A stretch of DNA of 9,938 nucleotides, taken from contig CAJXME010000021.1 of NCBI GenBank assembly GCA_913056245.1, positions 1-9,938 on the forward strand, read 5' to 3'. Source of the DNA: an uncultured Alphaproteobacteria bacterium (lineage in GTDB: Bacteria > Pseudomonadota > Alphaproteobacteria > Puniceispirillales > UBA1172). Positions 6,557-9,938 of the stretch are shown in pieces. The notes under the pieces were generated by a model, which did no database searches, had not been told where the DNA came from, and saw only the letters and a program-made list of their open reading frames with translations. Position 1 is the first letter of the stretch. Each line of letters starts with the position of its first letter. The position numbers and the translations under genes are program-made.

Positions 6557-7909
6557 CTAATTCTGAATGCGGCTTTCGATCAATTGAAGCGCGGCGCGCA
6601 ATCCCATGGCCTCGCCCCCGCGCGGATGCCCTGGACGAGCGCTGAGATTCCATGCCATCAAATCGATATGCGCCCAAGGCACGGGCTTTTGCAAAAACCG
6701 CTGTAAGAACAAGGCCGCTGTGATCGCCCCGCCATAACGCGACGCGCCCGTGGACGACATCGCCGCATAACCGCCATCGAGATAGCGATCATAAGGGGCA
6801 TGCAAAGGCATCGGCCAAAGCGGATCGCCTACCTGATCACCGGCTTCGGTTAAATCACGGCGCATGGCATCGTTATTCGAAAAAAGCGCGGGCAATTCAG
6901 CGCCCACCGCCACCCGCGCCGCGCCGGTCAGGGTGGCAAAATCAATCATCAAGAGCGGGTCATCGGCGGTCGCCAAATGCAAAGCATCGGCCAGCACCAA
7001 CCGGCCTTCCGCATCGGTATTGCCCACTTCAACAGGAATCCCCGCAGCGGTGTCAATCACGTCTAAAGGCCGCATCGACAGCGCCGAAACCGCGTTTTCC
7101 GCCGCCGGCACTAAGACGCGAAGCCGCAAGTTTAGCCCAAGGCTCATGATGGTTTCCGCCAACCCCAAGACATTGGCGGCACCCCCCATGTCTTTTTTCA
7201 TAATCTCCATGCCGCTGGACGGTTTCAAATCAAGACCGCCGCTGTCAAAGGTGATGCCTTTGCCGATTAAGGTGATCAATGGCCCTTGATCCCCCCACAT
7301 CAAATCAATCAAGCGCGGCGGGACTTCAGCGGCGCGACCGACAGTATGAATCGCGGGATAGCGTTTCGCCAAATCGTCACCCTTGGTGACTTCAATCGCA
7401 GCCTTATGCCGCTCCGCCAAAGCGCGGGCTTCGTCTTCAAGCCCTTGGGGGGTTAAGTAATTGGCGGGGGTGTTGATCAAATCCCGCGCCAAATTGACGC
7501 CAGCGACAATCGCGTTCAACCGTTGAAATTGCGCCTGATCACGGATAACCAATTCCACCATGGCTGATGCGGTTTTTTTGGTCTTAAATCGCTGATATTG
7601 ATATTGATCCAAGGCAAAACCCAAGGCGAATTGTTCCGGCGTTTCCCCTGACATTTCATAAGCACCTTGAGGAAGCCGAGACGCCATGGCGCCATTGACA
7701 TAGTCATCCTCGTCCTTGCCCATCACCGCGCCGCCAATCCGGCCATCATCGAGCGGCCACACCACATGGGTTTTGGCCTTGGCACTGAACCCATGGTCAT
7801 TGATCCAAGTCTTGATGTGATCCGAGGCGCTGTCCAGCCATGCCGATAAAGCCTGCTGATCCAAAATGTCCAAACGACGGGGGTGATCATGATGATTGAG
7901 GAATGACAT
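6557..7909 (-). CDS. M17 family leucyl aminopeptidase
   Basis: Cytoplasmic two-metal aminopeptidase of the PepA class, cleaving N-terminal residues from peptides; 450 residues from the chosen start. The N-terminal macrodomain-like part is poorly conserved. The catalytic half is complete: GKGITFDSGGLDLKP (216-230) gives Lys217, Asp222 and the catalytic Lys229; MKKDMGGAANV gives Asp240; and NTDAEGRL (297-304) gives Asp299, Glu301 and Arg303. Three in-frame starts exist. ATG at 7909 (MSFLNHHDH) is preferred because AAAGGA lies about 6 nt upstream. ATG at 7933 lacks a site, and TTG at 7951 would fall inside the intercistronic hairpin. It follows the MATE gene on the same transcript by 44 bp. The leading gene has no evident functional link. 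No gene symbol is given because pepA and pepB-like branches cannot be told apart by eye. Confidence 0.94.
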   Translation of the reverse strand: MSFLNHHDHPRRLDILDQQALSAWLDSASDHIKTWINDHGFSAKAKTHVVWPLDDGRIGGAVMGKDEDDYVNGAMASRLPQGAYEMSGETPEQFALGFALDQYQYQRFKTKKTASAMVELVIRDQAQFQRLNAIVAGVNLARDLINTPANYLTPQGLEDEARALAERHKAAIEVTKGDDLAKRYPAIHTVGRAAEVPPRLIDLMWGDQGPLITLIGKGITFDSGGLDLKPSSGMEIMKKDMGGAANVLGLAETIMSLGLNLRLRVLVPAAENAVSALSMRPLDVIDTAAGIPVEVGNTDAEGRLVLADALHLATADDPLLMIDFATLTGAARVAVGAELPALFSNNDAMRRDLTEAGDQVGDPLWPMPLHAPYDRYLDGGYAAMSSTGASRYGGAITAALFLQRFLQKPVPWAHIDLMAWNLSARPGHPRGGEAMGLRAALQLIESRIQN

Positions 7910-7937
7910 AGAAAATCCTTTGTTCTTGTCCATGAAT

Positions 7938-7960
7938 GCCTTAGGCCGCAAGGCTAAGGC
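7938..7960 (-). other. Intercistronic hairpin at the MATE stop codon
   Basis: GCCTTAG (7938-7944) and CTAAGGC (7954-7960) are exact reverse complements. Two further C-G pairs inside (7946-7947 with 7952-7953) leave a four-base loop and one bulged G. The MATE stop codon TAG (7954-7956) is part of the stem. No T run follows, so it is unlikely to be an intrinsic terminator. It may protect or divide the two-gene message, or affect coupling to the aminopeptidase start about 30-50 nt further on. Confidence 0.5.
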
Positions 7961-9309
7961 TGTGTGTCTTTTTCAACCTCTGGCAGTTTTAGCCATAACG
8001 TCACCCCGCGCAAGCCGAGGAGGATGTTAAAGGCCAACCAAATGCCATCCAACCCGCCCCAAAGCCGACCGAGATAGACCAGAGGCAGAAAAAATACCAT
8101 CGAGATTAGCATCGCGTTGCGCATGATCTTGGCTCGAGTGGCGCCAATAAATACCCCATCCATCAAAAAAGCCCAAATGGAAATCACGGGCATGAGGATG
8201 ATCCAAATCATGATGCCATCGGCCATCGCCAAGACGGATGGAATGCTGGTGATGACCCGCATCAAAACGCCGCCACCAAGCCATAAGATCAACGCCACCA
8301 CCACCGCGGCAACACCGCCTAAGATCGAACTTTCCGCCACCGCCCGCCGAAAATCAACGAGGCTTTTGGCGCCAATGGCATTGCCGACCAAGGCTTCCAC
8401 CGCATGGGCAAACCCATCAAGGCCATAAGCGATCACCCCAAAAAAGACGAACCCCACTTGCGTGGCGGCAAGGGCATCATCGCTCATCCCACCGGCGGCG
8501 TTGAGGACGATAATTTCTGACACTAGAATCGCGGCGGTGCGAATGGTTAAATCCCGCCCCAATGACGCGTAGCGCGTTAACGCGCGGGCATCGCTCAAGA
8601 GAGCCAAACTCCATTTTGGCGGCTTGCCATAGGAACGGCAGGCGGATCGCACCAATAGAAAGGTCACCCCCACCCCAATATATTGCGCCAAAACACTGGC
8701 CAAGGCGACGCCTTCAATTTTCATCTCAAAGCCAAAGACCAAAACCAGATTGGCCGCAACATTGACCAAATTGATGATGATCATTTGCGCCATGCATCCG
8801 CGAATATGCTGAACCCCAAAAAGGAAACCAAGCCCCACCATATTGAGGCAGATGCCCGGCCCCGCAAACGCAATGATGGAAATGTATTGCGCCATCCCAT
8901 CCAGCACGTCTTCGCTGGCGGATAAGACTTGAGGCGCGATCCATAAAACCGGCAAGGCAAGCAACACGATGCTAAAACCAAGGCCAATCGCTACCATGAC
9001 AGCACGGTAAAGCGTGGCGTAGATCAAGGCATGATCGCCCGCGCCTCGGGCTTGAGCAATTAACCCTGTCACCGCCATGCGCTGGAAGCCAAAGGCAATG
9101 GTCATCAGGCTGAACATAAAACTGCCCATGGCGACCGCGCCGATATAATAGGATTGATCAAAATGACCCATCACCGCGGTATCAACAAGACCCACCAAAG
9201 GGATGGTCAGATTGGCCAGCATCACCGGCACGGCAATGCCCCAGACTTGCCGCCGCACCTTAATGCGTTCGGGTGAAAATAAACTGCCTATTTCGGGTGA
9301 CGTTTTCAT
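7954..9309 (-). CDS. MATE family efflux transporter, DinF-like
   Basis: Inner-membrane antiporter of 451 residues with about twelve hydrophobic segments in two similar halves. MATE proteins export organic cations, drugs or metabolites in exchange for Na+ or H+; the substrate here is unknown. The first helix carries IPLVGLVDTAVMGHF (36-50), the classic DinF/MATE start. Later signatures are NLVLVFGFEMKIEGVALASV around 187-206, DGFAHAVEALVGNAIG (298-313) at the start of the second half, and DGVFIGATRAKIMRN (384-398). The acidic residue in VDTAVMGH is a family feature. The ATG at 9307-9309 fits the start of the conserved N-terminus, although the ribosome-binding site is weak. Transcribed away from the glycosyltransferase gene across an 85-bp gap, it heads the block with the M17 gene. 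The DinF-like placement comes from motif resemblance, not a tree. Confidence 0.93.
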   Translation of the reverse strand: MKTSPEIGSLFSPERIKVRRQVWGIAVPVMLANLTIPLVGLVDTAVMGHFDQSYYIGAVAMGSFMFSLMTIAFGFQRMAVTGLIAQARGAGDHALIYATLYRAVMVAIGLGFSIVLLALPVLWIAPQVLSASEDVLDGMAQYISIIAFAGPGICLNMVGLGFLFGVQHIRGCMAQMIIINLVNVAANLVLVFGFEMKIEGVALASVLAQYIGVGVTFLLVRSACRSYGKPPKWSLALLSDARALTRYASLGRDLTIRTAAILVSEIIVLNAAGGMSDDALAATQVGFVFFGVIAYGLDGFAHAVEALVGNAIGAKSLVDFRRAVAESSILGGVAAVVVALILWLGGGVLMRVITSIPSVLAMADGIMIWIILMPVISIWAFLMDGVFIGATRAKIMRNAMLISMVFFLPLVYLGRLWGGLDGIWLAFNILLGLRGVTLWLKLPEVEKDTQP

Positions 9310-9394
9310 GCTTCATGTTTATCTTAATATGCTAGGAAGTCTACTCTTCTTCGCAACCTGTTTCATTTTGACGAGTCCAAAGAAAGGCCCATTC

Positions 9395-9862
9395 GTGACC
9401 GCAACAACGCCAACAGCATCGGAGCAATCACACCGCCTTTATCGGCGCATGATTCTGGCGATGGTGGTGGTTCTGACGCTGGGTCTGCTGACTTTTTCCC
9501 CGGGGCAAACCACGATCGCGCCGATGGACCGCGATGAAGCGCGCTTTGCCCAAGCCAGCAAGCAAATGCTGGCCGATGGCGATTACATCACGCCGCGGTT
9601 TCAACAAGAATTGCGCGCTAAGAAACCCGTCGGCATTTATTGGCTGCAATCGGCTTCCGCGTCGCTCTTTGGGGCGGAATCGATCGCCAGTTATCGCTTG
9701 CCCAGCCTGATTGGCGGCTTGATGGTGCTATCCGCCACCGTCTATTTTGCGCGGTTCTTTTTCTTATGGCCCTATGGGTTGCTGTTGGGCGCCTTGATGG
9801 CGACCAATCTGGTGCGTTGCATGCTACGGGTTCAATCAGCATATTCAATCAATTCTCGTTGA
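9395..9862 (+). CDS. Family 39 glycosyltransferase (ArnT/PMT-like), truncated
   Basis: N-terminal part of an integral-membrane sugar transferase of the ArnT/PMT type, which moves sugars from polyprenyl-phosphate donors onto lipid A or other envelope acceptors. The frame encodes 155 residues, against about 480-600 in complete members. A first membrane segment (about 19-36) leads into a periplasmic loop with MDRDEARFAQASKQM (44-58), holding the acidic DE motif. LRAKKPVGIYWLQSAS (73-88) follows, then further hydrophobic segments to about 140. The GTG at 9395 is chosen because AAAGAAAGG (9378-9386) sits about 8 nt before it; ATGs at 9308 and 9329 lack a site, and the first overlaps the MATE start. 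Recognisable homology stops near 9815 at ATNLV. The last 15 residues look foreign, and the frame ends at TGA 9860-9862. No other frame restores the family sequence, so this is an insertion or assembly junction and not a simple frameshift. Confidence 0.85.
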   Translation: MTATTPTASEQSHRLYRRMILAMVVVLTLGLLTFSPGQTTIAPMDRDEARFAQASKQMLADGDYITPRFQQELRAKKPVGIYWLQSASASLFGAESIASYRLPSLIGGLMVLSATVYFARFFFLWPYGLLLGALMATNLVRCMLRVQSAYSINSR

Positions 9863-9938
9863 CTCAGAGCAACTTGTATCAAGTTGAAAAACTAATCATT
9901 GCTGAAGAAGGTGCTGACGCTACAAATCTTCTGTCTCA
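9817..9938 (+). other. Low-GC tail with an open partial reading frame of unknown origin
   Basis: From about 9816 the sequence no longer matches the glycosyltransferase. GC from 9826 is about 39%, against about 57% just before. One plus-strand frame stays open to the end of the window, about 40 codons, including FNQFSLTQSNLYQ and VEKLIIAEEGAD. The other two plus frames hit stops, as do all three minus frames. The frame has no start codon of its own with a ribosome-binding site here, so it would be an internal piece of a gene running off the end. QVEKLIIAEEGAD has a faint resemblance to the SufB beta-helix region, but I do not regard that as an assignment. Confidence 0.3.

Noticed and set aside
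8572..8585. 14-bp perfect palindrome GCGCGTTAACGCGC inside the MATE gene
   Set aside because: One perfect 14-bp palindrome is about what chance gives in 10 kb. It encodes ordinary residues of a conserved gene and has no partner elsewhere in the window.
9819..9824. GCATGC (SphI site) at the composition break, suggesting a cloning junction
   Set aside because: A six-base site at this position is easily coincidental and nothing else looks like vector. Noted only as compatible with a chimeric end.
9826..9850. Possible tRNA T-arm (GGGTTCAATC) marking an integration site at the right-end junction
   Set aside because: The bases after the loop do not pair back to form the T stem, and no acceptor stem or CCA context is present.
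9831..9851. 8-bp direct repeat TTCAATCA (9831-9838 and 9844-9851) as a target-site duplication
   Set aside because: The copies are only 13 bp apart and both lie inside the low-GC tail, so they do not flank an insertion. AT-rich DNA produces such repeats readily.
1..9938. Defence system, CRISPR array, toxin-antitoxin pair, prophage or transposase
   Set aside because: Apart from the short tail, all coding space is taken by recognisable housekeeping, metabolic and transport genes with tight spacing. No repeat array or mobile-element gene was seen.

Overview
The window looks like ordinary chromosomal DNA of an alphaproteobacterium. The evidence is gene content and order: dnaX overlapping a ybaB-type gene, an SRP RNA gene just before dnaX, a monofunctional prephenate dehydratase coupled to kdsB, a CycM-type membrane-anchored cytochrome c beside a HisN-type phosphatase, and an ArnT-like glycosyltransferase. 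KdsB implies a Gram-negative cell with Kdo-containing lipopolysaccharide. I cannot place it below class level. Nine genes are essentially complete; a tenth is cut off or interrupted at the right end.

Left block, minus strand, in transcription order (about 4140 down to 3): kdsB, pheA (4-bp ATGA overlap), the SRP RNA gene ffs, dnaX, ybaB (8-bp overlap with dnaX). kdsB has a good sigma-70-like promoter in the 162-bp divergent gap at 4066-4227. A 9-bp inverted repeat brackets that promoter. ffs has its own candidate promoter in the 44-bp gap after pheA.

Middle block, plus strand (4228-6547): a membrane-anchored c-type cytochrome, an inositol-monophosphatase-family enzyme most like histidinol-phosphatase HisN, and a GhrA-type 2-hydroxyacid dehydrogenase. 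They lie 5 and 23 bp apart and are probably one transcript. The genes join respiration, histidine synthesis and glyoxylate/hydroxypyruvate reduction; I see no common pathway. The block converges on the next one across a 9-bp gap.

Right block, minus strand (9309 down to 6557): a DinF-like MATE transporter followed by an M17 leucyl-aminopeptidase-family enzyme. A 7-bp perfect hairpin at the MATE stop codon separates them. Divergent from the transporter, on the plus strand from 9395, is the start of a family 39 glycosyltransferase. Its recognisable sequence stops near 9815. From there to the end GC falls from about 57% (9661-9815) to about 39% (9826-9938, both counted by hand) and a different reading frame is open. 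This is either a real insertion or a chimeric contig end.

I found no defence island, CRISPR array, prophage, toxin-antitoxin pair or recognisable transposase, and nothing that amounts to a new multi-gene system. The points most worth a second look are the right-end junction, the inverted repeat around the kdsB promoter and the intercistronic hairpin between the MATE and M17 genes.
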